Assembly: GCF_001591445.1 (NCBI RefSeq)
Contig: NZ_BCUX01000013.1
Location: 1-64,000 of the forward strand
DNA: 64,000 nucleotides
DNA from: Neobacillus drentensis NBRC 102427
GTDB taxonomy: Bacteria > Bacillota > Bacilli > Bacillales > Cytobacillaceae
Direction of reading: 5' to 3'
Every line of letters begins with the position of its first letter. Position 1 is the stretch's first letter. Positions 34,495 to 43,844 of the stretch are shown here, one piece after another. The notes beneath the pieces are model-generated. The model did not search any database and was not told where the DNA came from. It saw nothing but the letters and a program-made list of their open reading frames with translations. Position numbers and translations under genes: made by a program.

Positions 34495-36592
34495 TGAATC
34501 AGTTGGATTAGAAGAAAAATCAAATTTTTTAATGGAATATGAAGGGGCCCAGCTTTTACTAGATTTAGGGCTTCCAGTTGCCCAATCTTTACTCGTTAAA
34601 ACGAAGCAAGAAGCTGTACAATTTGCAGAAAGAATCGGATATCCGGTTGTCATGAAAGGGATGTCACGGGAGATTGTACACAAAACAGAAGCAGGAATCG
34701 TTAAATTAAATATCAGAAATGCGGTAGAGGTGGAAGCAGCGTTTATCGAGATCCAGAAAAACGCTACCATTTATAACAAGAGTGCAATCATGACAGGGAT
34801 TCTCGTGCAAAAAATGGCACCAAAAGGGACGGAATTGATTTTTGGAGTGAAAAAGGATCCTGTCTTTGGCCATCAATTAGTGATTGGCTTCGGCGGCATC
34901 TTTGTAGAAATCATGAAAGACTTTGCCATGAGGATGATGCCCGTTTCCTTAAAAGATGTGGATGAAATGCTGCAGGAATTAAAAACGTATCCCATCATTA
35001 AAGGTTACCGCGGACAAGAAGGACTGAATCAGAGTTTAATAGCAGATATTTGTCTGGGGTTAAATGATTTAGTAGAACAAAGGCCGGAAATCGAAGAGTT
35101 GGATTTAAATCCTGTGATCCTTTCAGGCCAAGAGGCTTTCATTTGTGATGTTAGAATCTTGTTGGGCGAAACAGAAGAAACCGCTCGAAAACAAAGATCA
35201 CTTGTAAACCTCGAGAAAATGATTAATCCTGCTTCCATAGCAGTGGTGGGAGCATCTGCAAATGAAAAGAAGAACGGCGGCCGGCTTTTCCGCTACCTAA
35301 TTGAAAATCAGTATCCTGGAAAGCTTTACCCCATTAATCCGGGTTCCTCTGAAATAAAAGGCTATAAAGCCTATCCAACTATCAAAGAGGTTCCAGAAGA
35401 TATTGATTTGGCTTGTATTATTGTGGAGGCCAAACGTATTCCACAGGTTATGGAGGATTGTATATCAAAGGGTATAAAAGCTGTCATAATTTATTCCTCT
35501 GGTTTTGCCGAGATTGGCGAAGGAGGGAAAAAACTGCAAGATGAAGTATTGGAGCTTGCGGAAAAAGGAAATATTCGAGTGCTAGGTCCAAATTCCATTG
35601 GAATTGCAAGCCCGTCTAAAAAAATCTATACTGCCTTTGGAGCTGCATTGGAATCCAAAGTGAAGCCACTGGGGAATATCGGGTTTATTTCGCAAAGCGG
35701 TGCAATGGGGAGCGCCCTGTTAAGCCGTGCATGGGACCAAGGGGCGGGTTTCAGTAGATGGGTCAGTGTTGGAAATGAAGCCGATTTAACTACCTCTGAT
35801 TTTATTGAATTACTGGCTGACGATGAATTAACTAAGGTTATTACGGTCTTTATGGAGGGGATTAAAGATCTCCCAGCATTTGAAAAAGCAACGGCTAAAG
35901 CTTTAAGCGCAAGGAAACCAGTATTAGTGTTTAAAACAGGCCGTTCGGCAGTCGGGAAAAGAGCCGTGCAATCGCATACAGGTTCCATTGCCGGGGATGA
36001 TGCGGTTTACTCAGCAGCCTTCCAAAAGCTTGGAGCTTTAAGAGTTTCGAGATTAGAAGAAATCATTGATGTTTCAAGAGCATTTACCGTTCAAAAACTG
36101 CCAAAGGGAAATCGGATCGGTGTGCTGACGGCTTCAGGTGGAGCATGCAGTGTCATTGCGGATTTGTGTTCTGAGAGAGGCATGGTAGTTCCTGAATTAA
36201 CAGAAAGCTCAGAAAAAATAAAAGAATTGATTCCACCTTTTGGATCAGCCCAAAATCCAGTGGATGTAACTGCTGAAGTCATTGCTAAGCCGGAAATGTT
36301 CAAAAAGGTGCTGCAAACATTAGCAGAAGATCAGGAAATCGATGGAGTCATTGTCATGTTGACCACCAATGCCGATCCCGGAGCAGCGGTTATTGCTGAA
36401 GCCATCTTGGAGGTTCAGAGAGAGCAGGACAAACCAATCGTGGTAGGGCGTTTGGGAGCTGATGGTATCGCCCCAAAAGCAATGGCTATCTACGAAAAGG
36501 AAAACTTCCCTGTTTATGCATCTCCAGAACGAGTAGTAAGTGTCATGAATTACTTAGTGAAATATAGTCAATTGCTGCAAAGTAGAATCTAA
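34481..36592 (+). CDS. ADP-forming acyl-CoA synthetase (ATP-grasp + CoA-ligase)
   Basis: A 703-residue enzyme of the acyl-CoA synthetase (NDP-forming) family that links a carboxylate to CoA using ATP. An ATP-grasp domain comes first (about 1-230; IGYPVVMKGMSREIVHKTEA, ELDLNPVIL). The CoA-binding domain (INPASIAVVGASANEKKNGG) and the ligase domain follow, the latter with the likely phospho-His499 in QSHTGSIAGDD. The more common order places CoA-binding first. The TTG start overlaps the dehydrogenase stop by 14 bases, with AGGAGGGG ahead of it, so the two are translationally linked. It probably activates the imported acid. Confidence 0.88.
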   Translation: MSRNNESVGLEEKSNFLMEYEGAQLLLDLGLPVAQSLLVKTKQEAVQFAERIGYPVVMKGMSREIVHKTEAGIVKLNIRNAVEVEAAFIEIQKNATIYNKSAIMTGILVQKMAPKGTELIFGVKKDPVFGHQLVIGFGGIFVEIMKDFAMRMMPVSLKDVDEMLQELKTYPIIKGYRGQEGLNQSLIADICLGLNDLVEQRPEIEELDLNPVILSGQEAFICDVRILLGETEETARKQRSLVNLEKMINPASIAVVGASANEKKNGGRLFRYLIENQYPGKLYPINPGSSEIKGYKAYPTIKEVPEDIDLACIIVEAKRIPQVMEDCISKGIKAVIIYSSGFAEIGEGGKKLQDEVLELAEKGNIRVLGPNSIGIASPSKKIYTAFGAALESKVKPLGNIGFISQSGAMGSALLSRAWDQGAGFSRWVSVGNEADLTTSDFIELLADDELTKVITVFMEGIKDLPAFEKATAKALSARKPVLVFKTGRSAVGKRAVQSHTGSIAGDDAVYSAAFQKLGALRVSRLEEIIDVSRAFTVQKLPKGNRIGVLTASGGACSVIADLCSERGMVVPELTESSEKIKELIPPFGSAQNPVDVTAEVIAKPEMFKKVLQTLAEDQEIDGVIVMLTTNADPGAAVIAEAILEVQREQDKPIVVGRLGADGIAPKAMAIYEKENFPVYASPERVVSVMNYLVKYSQLLQSRI

Positions 36593-36608
36593 AACCCTAT
36601 TTTAATCC

Positions 36609-36650
36609 GATATAATCCTGCGAGATTGGTATTTTATGCAGGATTATATC
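36609..36650. repeat. 13-bp perfect inverted repeat between operon genes
   Basis: GATATAATCCTGC and its complement GCAGGATTATATC are separated by 16 bases, between the synthetase and hydroxyacyl-CoA dehydrogenase genes. There is no T-tail; it may be a processing or stabilising hairpin, or an operator. Confidence 0.6.
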
Positions 36651-36682
36651 AATAAAGCATACAAAAATGGAGCGGAGAAAAG

Positions 36683-37546
36683 ATGAAAAAAATAGCTGTA
36701 ATCGGAAGCGGACTAATGGGCCGAGGAATTGCTTATGCTGCGAGTACAAATGAATTTCAAGTTCAGCTGCAGGATATTAGTGCTGCAGCATTAGATAAAG
36801 CTGAATCTTATATTCGGGAAGAAATGGAGAAGGCTGTTGAGCGAGGATTTATGACAGCGGAAGTAAGAATCGAAAGTTTTAACCGTATTACTTTTACGAC
36901 AAGCCTGGAGGACGCAGTAAAAGAGGCAGATCTCGTTATTGAGGCTGTTCTAGAGAAAATGGAATTGAAAATTGAAATTTTTAAAAAGCTCGATGAAGTT
37001 TGCCCGCACCACACGATTCTAGCAACCAATACATCCACGATGAGCCCGACGGAAATTGGAGCTCAAACCTCCCGGCCTGATCAATGTATCGCCATGCACT
37101 TCTTTAATCCGCCACACAAAATGAAACTAGTAGAAATTATCCGAGGGTTAAATACTTCGGATGAAACATACGAGGCAGTCCGCCAGGTTGCAGAACAAAT
37201 GAAAAAAGAAACGGTTGAAGTGAATGAATTCCCTGGCTTTGTAACAAGCCGAATGAACTGTTTAATTGGAAATGAAGCGATGAATATGCTTATGGAAGGC
37301 GTTGCATCGGCTGCTGATATTGATAAAGCCATTAAATTAGGCCTAAACCATCCTATGGGTCCCCTTGAAATGGCAGATCTTGTAGGGTTGGATACCCGTT
37401 TGCGAAATATGGAGTATTTGTATCAAACATTAGGAGAAAAATACCGTCCATGCCCACTTCTAACGAAATATGTGAAAGCGGGAAGACTTGGGAAGAAGTC
37501 AGGAGCTGGGTTCTATAATTATAACCTTCAGGAGGGTAGCAAATGA
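36683..37546 (+). CDS. 3-hydroxyacyl-CoA dehydrogenase
   Basis: A 287-residue NAD-dependent dehydrogenase of the beta-oxidation/butanoyl type. It has an N-terminal Rossmann motif IGSGLMGRGIAYAAS, NTSTMSPTEIG, and the catalytic region CIAMHFFNPPHKMKLVEIIR. The C-terminal domain ends GPLEMADLVGLDTRL and GKKSGAGFYNY. It oxidises 3-hydroxyacyl-CoA to 3-oxoacyl-CoA. Its stop overlaps the thiolase start by four bases (ATGA), so the two enzymes are coupled. Confidence 0.92.
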   Translation: MKKIAVIGSGLMGRGIAYAASTNEFQVQLQDISAAALDKAESYIREEMEKAVERGFMTAEVRIESFNRITFTTSLEDAVKEADLVIEAVLEKMELKIEIFKKLDEVCPHHTILATNTSTMSPTEIGAQTSRPDQCIAMHFFNPPHKMKLVEIIRGLNTSDETYEAVRQVAEQMKKETVEVNEFPGFVTSRMNCLIGNEAMNMLMEGVASAADIDKAIKLGLNHPMGPLEMADLVGLDTRLRNMEYLYQTLGEKYRPCPLLTKYVKAGRLGKKSGAGFYNYNLQEGSK

Positions 37547-38736
37547 AAAATGCGGTGATTGTTGATTCCGTTCGAACGGGTATTGGTCGTTTAGGAGGAA
37601 GCTTAAAAGATGTCCAGGTAGATTTTTTGGCTGCAAAAGTATTGGATGAAATTATTCAACGTACAGGAATCGATAAGAGTGCAGTAGATGAAGTGATTTT
37701 AGGACAGGGGAAACAAAGTGCAGATTCTTCTAATCTGGCAAGACTTTCCTTGTTGCGGGCTGGATATCCAATCGAAATACCTGGCTACACCATTCATCGT
37801 CAATGCGGCTCAGGTCTTCAAGCTGTGAATAATGCTGTACAGCAAATTCAATGTGGGCTGTCAGATGTGGTCGTTGCCGGCGGTGCGGAGAGCATGAGCA
37901 CTGCTCCGTATTATATTCGGCATGCCCGTTATGGATTTGGGGCAGGGAATGGGGAGATTTTAGATCCAAACACAGAAAGCCAACCACGGTCACAGCCAAT
38001 TGAGGTTTATGGGAATTTGAATATGGGAATAACAGCGGAAAATTTAGCGGAAAAATACCAAATTTCCCGTACGGAGCAGGATGAATTCGCCGCCCGCAGC
38101 CAAGAACTGGCTCATGCGGCGATGGAAAAAGGTTATTTTGATAAAGAAATTGTGCCATTCGAGATCAAAAGGAAAAAGGAACCGGTTCGATTTGAACGGG
38201 ACGAGCACCCACGCCAAACATCCTTTGAAAAACTATCAACCTTAAAACCGGTTTTTAAAGCAAACGGAACGGTTACGGCCGGAAATAGCAGCGGAAGAAA
38301 TGATGGGGCCTCAAGCTTGCTTCTCATGTCAGAAGAGGCAGCAAACCAATACGGCATGAAGCCGAAAGCAAGAATTATTGCACAGGCAGCAGCGGGTGTT
38401 TCCCCTGAAATGATGGGAATTGGACCTGTGCCAGCCACCTTGAAAGCTTTAAAAATGGCAAATCTCACCTTCGATGATATCGGTGTGATTGAACTGAATG
38501 AAGCTTTTGCTGCTCAATCGTTAGCGGTCATTAAAGAATGGAATATTCCTTTAGATAAGATCAACGTCAATGGAGGCGCGATCGCTTTAGGCCATCCGAT
38601 TGGTGCATCTGGGGCGATTCTCCTAACCAAGTTGTTGCACGAAATGGAACGACGCGGTGAAAAATATGGACTTGTTTCCCTTTGCATCGCCGGAGGCATG
38701 GGAATAACAACGATTGTTGAAAATTTACAAGTTTAA
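37543..38736 (+). CDS. acetyl-CoA C-acyltransferase (thiolase)
   Basis: A 397-residue thiolase with nucleophile Cys88 (IHRQCGSGLQAVNNA), His351 in ALGHPIGASGA, and the second active Cys381 in SLCIAGGMG. It cleaves 3-oxoacyl-CoA to acetyl-CoA and a shortened acyl-CoA. The complete catalytic set and its coupling to the 3-hydroxyacyl-CoA dehydrogenase give a full thiolytic end to the pathway. Confidence 0.93.
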   Translation: MKNAVIVDSVRTGIGRLGGSLKDVQVDFLAAKVLDEIIQRTGIDKSAVDEVILGQGKQSADSSNLARLSLLRAGYPIEIPGYTIHRQCGSGLQAVNNAVQQIQCGLSDVVVAGGAESMSTAPYYIRHARYGFGAGNGEILDPNTESQPRSQPIEVYGNLNMGITAENLAEKYQISRTEQDEFAARSQELAHAAMEKGYFDKEIVPFEIKRKKEPVRFERDEHPRQTSFEKLSTLKPVFKANGTVTAGNSSGRNDGASSLLLMSEEAANQYGMKPKARIIAQAAAGVSPEMMGIGPVPATLKALKMANLTFDDIGVIELNEAFAAQSLAVIKEWNIPLDKINVNGGAIALGHPIGASGAILLTKLLHEMERRGEKYGLVSLCIAGGMGITTIVENLQV

Positions 38737-38853
38737 AAACAGGGCTAATTGCTATGAAAATGTTAGTTTACTAACTTTATAGATCTTTTTCGAGTTGTGG
38801 ATGAATGTAATGTTCTACTACTTAGAAAAGAACGAAGAACAGGAGGAGAACAG

Positions 38854-39621
38854 ATGAATATTTTTGTCATCATGAAGCGTACGTTTGATACCGAAGAAAA
38901 AATTATGATCAGTGATGGACAGGTGGATGAAAGTGGAGCTGAGTTTATCATTAACCCGTACGATGAATATGCCATTGAAGAGGCGATTGTCCTTCGAGAA
39001 AAGCATGGCGGTGAAGTGACGGTTGTGACGGTTGGAGAAGACGAAGCCGAAAAAGTACTTCGAACTGCTCTTGCCATGGGAGCAGATAAGGCTGTTCTTA
39101 TAAATGATGAAGAAATTCAAGATGGAGATTCATTCTCCACGGCAGCCATTTTAGCCGCATTCCTTAAAGACAAAGAGGCGGATATTATTTTAGCAGGAAA
39201 TGTAACGGTAGATGGCAGTTCTGGACAGGTCGGACCTAGGCTTGCGGTAGAACTTGGCATTCCTGCAGTCACCTCCATTACGAAATTAACCATTGATGGG
39301 TATCAAGCACTGATCGAACGGGATGTCGAAGGAGATCTCGAAACCGTTGAAGCCCAGCTGCCGTTGCTCGTTACTTGCCAACAAGGTTTAAATGAACCCC
39401 GCTATCCTTCTTTGCCCGGTATTATGAAGGCTAAGAAAAAGCAAATTGAAACATTCGATTTGGATGATTTAGATTTAGAAGAGGATGTTAAGGCAAAATC
39501 AAAAATGCTCGATATTTTTTTACCGCCGGTTAAAGGTGCAGGGAGAATTCTTGAAGGAGAATTGGGGCAGCAAGCAAAAGAACTCATTTCTTTATTAAAA
39601 ACAGAAGCAAAAGTAATGTAA
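38854..39621 (+). CDS. etfB: electron transfer flavoprotein beta subunit
   Basis: A 255-residue EtfB: MNIFVIMKRTFDTEEKI, then the AMP-site region NPYDEYAIEEAIVLREKHGG and AGNVTVDGSSGQVGPRLAVE, with RYPSLPGIMKAKKK as the recognition-loop motif. It accepts electrons from acyl-CoA dehydrogenases together with EtfA. The ATG after AGGAGGAG is chosen; a 57-base upstream extension is rejected. It is separated from the thiolase gene by 117 bases. Confidence 0.92.
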   Translation: MNIFVIMKRTFDTEEKIMISDGQVDESGAEFIINPYDEYAIEEAIVLREKHGGEVTVVTVGEDEAEKVLRTALAMGADKAVLINDEEIQDGDSFSTAAILAAFLKDKEADIILAGNVTVDGSSGQVGPRLAVELGIPAVTSITKLTIDGYQALIERDVEGDLETVEAQLPLLVTCQQGLNEPRYPSLPGIMKAKKKQIETFDLDDLDLEEDVKAKSKMLDIFLPPVKGAGRILEGELGQQAKELISLLKTEAKVM

Positions 39622-39634
39622 GGAGGCAGACAGC

Positions 39635-40609
39635 ATGGCAAAAAAAGTTTTGGTATTAGGTGAGGTACGTCAAGGTGAAATTCGAAATGTCTCTTTTGAA
39701 GCAATTGCAGCCGCAAGGCAAATGGCAGATGGTGGAGAAGTAGTGGGATTACTACTTGGAAATCATTCTGATCCACTTGCAAATGAAATGATTCATTATG
39801 GCGCTGATCGTGTGATCGTGGCACAGCACACCGATTTAGAGACCTATGTTCCAGATGCCTATTCACAAGCTATTATGCAAGTGATTAAGGCGGAAAATCC
39901 GTATGGCTTTATCTTAGGCCATACGTCAATAGGGAAGGACATTTCCCCAAGAATTGCTGCAAGGCTTAAATCAGGATTAATATCGGACGCAATCAGCCTT
40001 GAAGTAAACGGAGATCAGGTTGTATTTACCCGGCCGATCTACTCCGGTAAAGCATTTGAAAAGAAAGTGATTACGGATGGAATCGTTTTTGCTACCATTC
40101 GTCCAAATAATATTCCATCACTGGAAAAGGATGAATCTCGTTTTGGAGAAGTTACTTCATTGAATGTTGAAATAAAAGATTTACGAACCATTGTGAAAGA
40201 TGTTGTTCATAAAGCGACGAGCGGGGTTGACCTTTCCGAAGCGAAAATCATTGTCTCCGGTGGACGTGGGGTCAAGAGCAAAGATGGATTTAATCTCTTG
40301 CAAGAGTTAGCAGATTTGTTAGGCGGTGCGGTTGGGGCATCCCGCGGTGCATGTGATGCAGACTATTGCGATTACTCTCTTCAAATTGGTCAAACAGGGA
40401 AAGTGGTGACACCCGATCTTTACATTGCTTGTGGAATATCAGGTGCTATTCAACATATTGCGGGTATGTCCAATGCCAAAGTCATTGTTGCCATTAACAA
40501 AGACCCTGAAGCCAATATATTCAGCATTGCTGATTATGGGATTGTGGGGGACTTATTTGAAGTGATCCCATTATTAATAGAAGAGTTTAAAAGTGTAGCT
40601 GTTTACTAG
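39635..40609 (+). CDS. etfA: electron transfer flavoprotein alpha subunit
   Basis: A 324-residue EtfA with the C-terminal FAD-binding domain: SGGRGVKSKDGFNLLQELAD, IGQTGKVVTPDLYIACGISG, and INKDPEANIFSIADYGIVGD. The segment before the FAD motif reads GASRGACDADYCDYSLQIGQ, whereas common EtfA proteins have a VDAGW-like sequence there. That variant may mark a distinct ETF subgroup. It pairs with etfB 13 bases upstream and passes electrons to the membrane oxidoreductase encoded next. Confidence 0.92.
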   Translation: MAKKVLVLGEVRQGEIRNVSFEAIAAARQMADGGEVVGLLLGNHSDPLANEMIHYGADRVIVAQHTDLETYVPDAYSQAIMQVIKAENPYGFILGHTSIGKDISPRIAARLKSGLISDAISLEVNGDQVVFTRPIYSGKAFEKKVITDGIVFATIRPNNIPSLEKDESRFGEVTSLNVEIKDLRTIVKDVVHKATSGVDLSEAKIIVSGGRGVKSKDGFNLLQELADLLGGAVGASRGACDADYCDYSLQIGQTGKVVTPDLYIACGISGAIQHIAGMSNAKVIVAINKDPEANIFSIADYGIVGDLFEVIPLLIEEFKSVAVY

Positions 40610-40672
40610 CTTCAAAGATGTCGAATCCCTTAAAGGGGTTCGGCTATAATCCATTCTTAAAGGAGCATTAGG

Positions 40673-42772
40673 ATGAATCAATTACAAATTTTGAACATAC
40701 TTCTATTCCTAATTGTTACAGGCTATGCGATTTACTTATTTGCAGCATTAGTCAAAACTCGCTATCACTATATAAAGTTAGGAAAAAAGGCTGAATTTAA
40801 CCGAACGACAAAAGAGAGAATCGATGCCATTCTCATCAATGTATTAGGACAAAAAAAGCTCCTGAAGGATAAAAAGAGTGGAACCATGCATGTCATGTAT
40901 TTTTATGGCTTCCTGCTTGTTCAATTCGGAGCGATTGATCTCATTTGGAAAGGACTTGCCCCGGGATCCCATCTTCCATTTGGACCTATTTATCCGTATT
41001 TCACTTTCTTACAGGAAATGGTTATCTTACTGATTTTATTCGCGACAGCATGGGGCTTCTACCGGCGCTATATTGAAAAACTTGCTCGTTTAAAACGGGG
41101 ATTTATGGCTGGGCTTGTTTATATTTTCCTTACTGGACTTATGTTTTGTACGTTATTGGCAAATGGAATGGACATGATTTGGCTCGGGGATGAACCTAGT
41201 TGGACGGAACCGATTGCTTCAGTTGTTTCCATCGTATTTAACTCGTTGCCGCAAGGTGTTGCAGGTGCCCTCTTCTTTGTTTTTTGGTGGGGACATCTTT
41301 TATTTTTACTTGGATTCCTCGTGTATGTTCCACAAGGAAAACATGCCCATTTAATTGCAGGAGTTGCAAACGTTTGGTTAGGGCGTACCCATAAGGTCGG
41401 CCGATTATCAACGATTGATTTTGAAGACGAATCACAGGAAACATTTGGCGTGAGCAAAATAGAAGATTTTAACCAAAAGCAGCTATTAGACCTTTATGCA
41501 TGTGTGGAGTGTGGGCGATGCACCAATATGTGTCCGGCATCTGGAACAGGAAAAATGCTCTCCCCAAAGGATTTAATTCTAAAATTACGGGATCATTTAA
41601 CGGAACAAGGTGCAGCCATTACATCGAGAGGACCGTGGATGCCTGCCTTTGCTTTTAACCATACAAGGGGAAATCAATTAGCATTAGCGGGTAGATTGTC
41701 CGGTGTCCAAGAAGTGGCTGCCTCAATAGAAAGTGTTCGTTTAATTGGCGATGTGATTACGGAAGAAGAAATTTGGGCGTGTACGACATGCCGCAACTGT
41801 GAAGATCAATGTCCTGTCATGAATGAGCATGTCGATAAAATCATTGATCTGCGCCGTTATCTTGTTCTAACAGAAGGAAAAATGAATCCTGATGCCCAGC
41901 GTGCGATTACCAATATTGAACGGCAGAGTAATCCATGGGGAATAAACCGTAAGGAACGGCTTAAATGGAGAGATGTATTAGAAGATGTTACCCTGCCAAC
42001 GGTTAAAGAATTAAAAAAAGCTGGGGAAGAATTTGAATATCTATTCTTTGTTGGTTCGATGGGATCCTATGATAACCGGAGCCAAAAAATTGCTCAATCC
42101 TTCGTCCGAGTGATAAACCAAGCAGGAGTGAAACTGGCCATACTTGGTAATGAGGAAAAGAACTCCGGGGATACTCCGCGTCGAATTGGAAATGAGTTTT
42201 TATTCCAAGAGTTGGCAAATGCCAATATTGAAACCTTTAAAAAGTATGATGTGAAGAAAATTGTCACAATCGATCCGCATGCTTTTAACACACTAAAAAA
42301 TGAGTACCCTGAGTTTGGTTTAGAAGCAGAAGTTTATCATCATACGGAGCTGCTGGCAAATTTAATTAAAGAAGGAAAACTGACGCCAAAAAATCATGTG
42401 GATGAAACGATTACCTATCATGATTCCTGTTATTTGGGCCGCTACAATAATGTGTACGATGCGCCTCGTGGAATCTTGAAATCCATTCCTGGTGTGAAGC
42501 TTAAAGAACCTGAACGGAATCGTGAAACAGCCATGTGCTGCGGTGCCGGCGGAGGACTCATGTGGATGGAAGAAGATACAGGAACCCGGATCAATATTGC
42601 AAGAACTGAGCAGCTTCTGGAAACAAAAGCAACAATAATTAGTACTGGATGCCCTTATTGCTTGACCATGATCAGCGATGGAACAAAGGCAAAAGAAGTT
42701 GAAGATCAGGTTCAAACGTTAGATGTGGTGGAAATATTAGAAAAATCCATATTCACTGGAATATCCGGCTAA
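40673..42772 (+). CDS. fadF: FadF-like membrane Fe-S oxidoreductase (ETF:menaquinone type)
   Basis: A 699-residue protein. The N-terminal part (about 1-240) has several membrane helices of the NarI-like heme b type. Two [4Fe-4S] motifs follow: C277-x2-C280-x2-C283-x3-C287 and C370-x2-C373-x2-C376-x3-C380. The C-terminal CCG domains (YHDSCYLGRYNNVYDAP and MCCGAGGGLMWMEE) are those of heterodisulfide-reductase D-like proteins. B. subtilis FadF (YwjF) has the same build. It most likely reoxidises reduced ETF and reduces menaquinone. Confidence 0.88.
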   Translation: MNQLQILNILLFLIVTGYAIYLFAALVKTRYHYIKLGKKAEFNRTTKERIDAILINVLGQKKLLKDKKSGTMHVMYFYGFLLVQFGAIDLIWKGLAPGSHLPFGPIYPYFTFLQEMVILLILFATAWGFYRRYIEKLARLKRGFMAGLVYIFLTGLMFCTLLANGMDMIWLGDEPSWTEPIASVVSIVFNSLPQGVAGALFFVFWWGHLLFLLGFLVYVPQGKHAHLIAGVANVWLGRTHKVGRLSTIDFEDESQETFGVSKIEDFNQKQLLDLYACVECGRCTNMCPASGTGKMLSPKDLILKLRDHLTEQGAAITSRGPWMPAFAFNHTRGNQLALAGRLSGVQEVAASIESVRLIGDVITEEEIWACTTCRNCEDQCPVMNEHVDKIIDLRRYLVLTEGKMNPDAQRAITNIERQSNPWGINRKERLKWRDVLEDVTLPTVKELKKAGEEFEYLFFVGSMGSYDNRSQKIAQSFVRVINQAGVKLAILGNEEKNSGDTPRRIGNEFLFQELANANIETFKKYDVKKIVTIDPHAFNTLKNEYPEFGLEAEVYHHTELLANLIKEGKLTPKNHVDETITYHDSCYLGRYNNVYDAPRGILKSIPGVKLKEPERNRETAMCCGAGGGLMWMEEDTGTRINIARTEQLLETKATIISTGCPYCLTMISDGTKAKEVEDQVQTLDVVEILEKSIFTGISG

Positions 42773-42847
42773 CCTGCACACTTATACCGTTTGGTTTGCA
42801 AAGTAACCTATTGATTTGGGCTCAGATGGATTGAGGGAGAAATACTT

Positions 42848-43360
42848 ATGAAAACAAAATATTGCAGGGAATCCCGAGTTGTACGAACGAGCAGGGTATT
42901 TCCAAATGACGTAAATAATCATAATACATTATTTGGCGGAAAGTTAATGAGTGATTTGGACCAGGTCGCCTCCATTTCCGCAGCCCGTCATAGCCGGAGG
43001 GAATGTGTAACGGCTTCTACTGATTCGGTTGACTTTCTCTATCCCATCCGACCAACAGATTCTGTATGTTTTGAATCGTATGTAACCTGGACCGGTACAT
43101 CCTCTATGGAAGTGTTCGTAAAAATTATTGCCGAAGACTTAAAAAGCGGACAGTGTAAAATAGCAGCAACTGCACTTTTAACCTTTGTCGCACTTGACGA
43201 AAATAAAATGCCTACACGCGTTCCAGAAATTATTCCAGAAACAGAAGAAGAGAAAAAATTGCATGAAACAGCACCAGAGCGAGCAAAGATCCGAAAAGTG
43301 AGAAAACAAAAGAGCCAAGAGTTGGCTGCGTTTTTAACAACGAGTCATCCGTGGAATTAA
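42848..43360 (+). CDS. acyl-CoA thioesterase (hotdog fold)
   Basis: A 170-residue hot-dog thioesterase of the YkhA/YciA type. RVFPNDVNNHNTLFGGKLMS carries the conserved N-x-x-G-x-x-FGG catalytic region, followed by DQVASISAARHSRRECVTAS and DFLYPIRPTDSV. It hydrolyses acyl-CoA to free acid and CoA, perhaps relieving CoA trapping in the island pathway. It starts 75 bases after fadF, with TTGAGGGAG upstream; no separate promoter is evident. Confidence 0.88.
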   Translation: MKTKYCRESRVVRTSRVFPNDVNNHNTLFGGKLMSDLDQVASISAARHSRRECVTASTDSVDFLYPIRPTDSVCFESYVTWTGTSSMEVFVKIIAEDLKSGQCKIAATALLTFVALDENKMPTRVPEIIPETEEEKKLHETAPERAKIRKVRKQKSQELAAFLTTSHPWN

Positions 43361-43457
43361 CTTTTCTATGATTCTTTAATGGTGCAAAAATGGATAAGGC
43401 CTAATTACATGGTACAAGCCATTAATTATATTTCGAAAAAAAGGGAGGGAGTACTCT

Positions 43458-43844
43458 ATGAGGAAAACTGAACCAGGAATGAGTCCTTTTTGGGATTATA
43501 TTGGAATGACAGAGGAAATAATTGAGGAGGGGTATGCAGAGTTAAGGTTAAATATTACACCTAACTTAACTCAAAGGAGAGGTACAGTTCACGGAGGGGT
43601 ACTTGCTTCTCTCGTTGATGCTGCTGTCGGCTCTGCCGTACGTTCTACACTTTCGAAAGAACAGGCTTCTGCCACAGTTGAGTTAAAAGTAAATTATGTT
43701 CGTCCTGCCAAAGGAGTTTATCTAATCGGAAAGGCTAAACTTTTTCAGCAAGGAAAGACCTTAGCAGCAGGACAAGCTGAAATATTCAACTCGGATGGGA
43801 ATTTAGTGGCAATTGGCACTGCTACATATATGATTTTAACTTGA
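43458..43844 (+). CDS. PaaI-type thioesterase
   Basis: A 128-residue hot-dog protein of the PaaI/YdiI type. LTQRRGTVHGGVLASLVDAA contains the HGG loop and the catalytic acidic residue on the following helix. VELKVNYVRPAKGVYLIGKA is the typical central strand. It probably hydrolyses aryl- or small acyl-CoA thioesters and clears dead-end CoA esters. Last recognisable gene of the catabolic island. Confidence 0.88.
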   Translation: MRKTEPGMSPFWDYIGMTEEIIEEGYAELRLNITPNLTQRRGTVHGGVLASLVDAAVGSAVRSTLSKEQASATVELKVNYVRPAKGVYLIGKAKLFQQGKTLAAGQAEIFNSDGNLVAIGTATYMILT

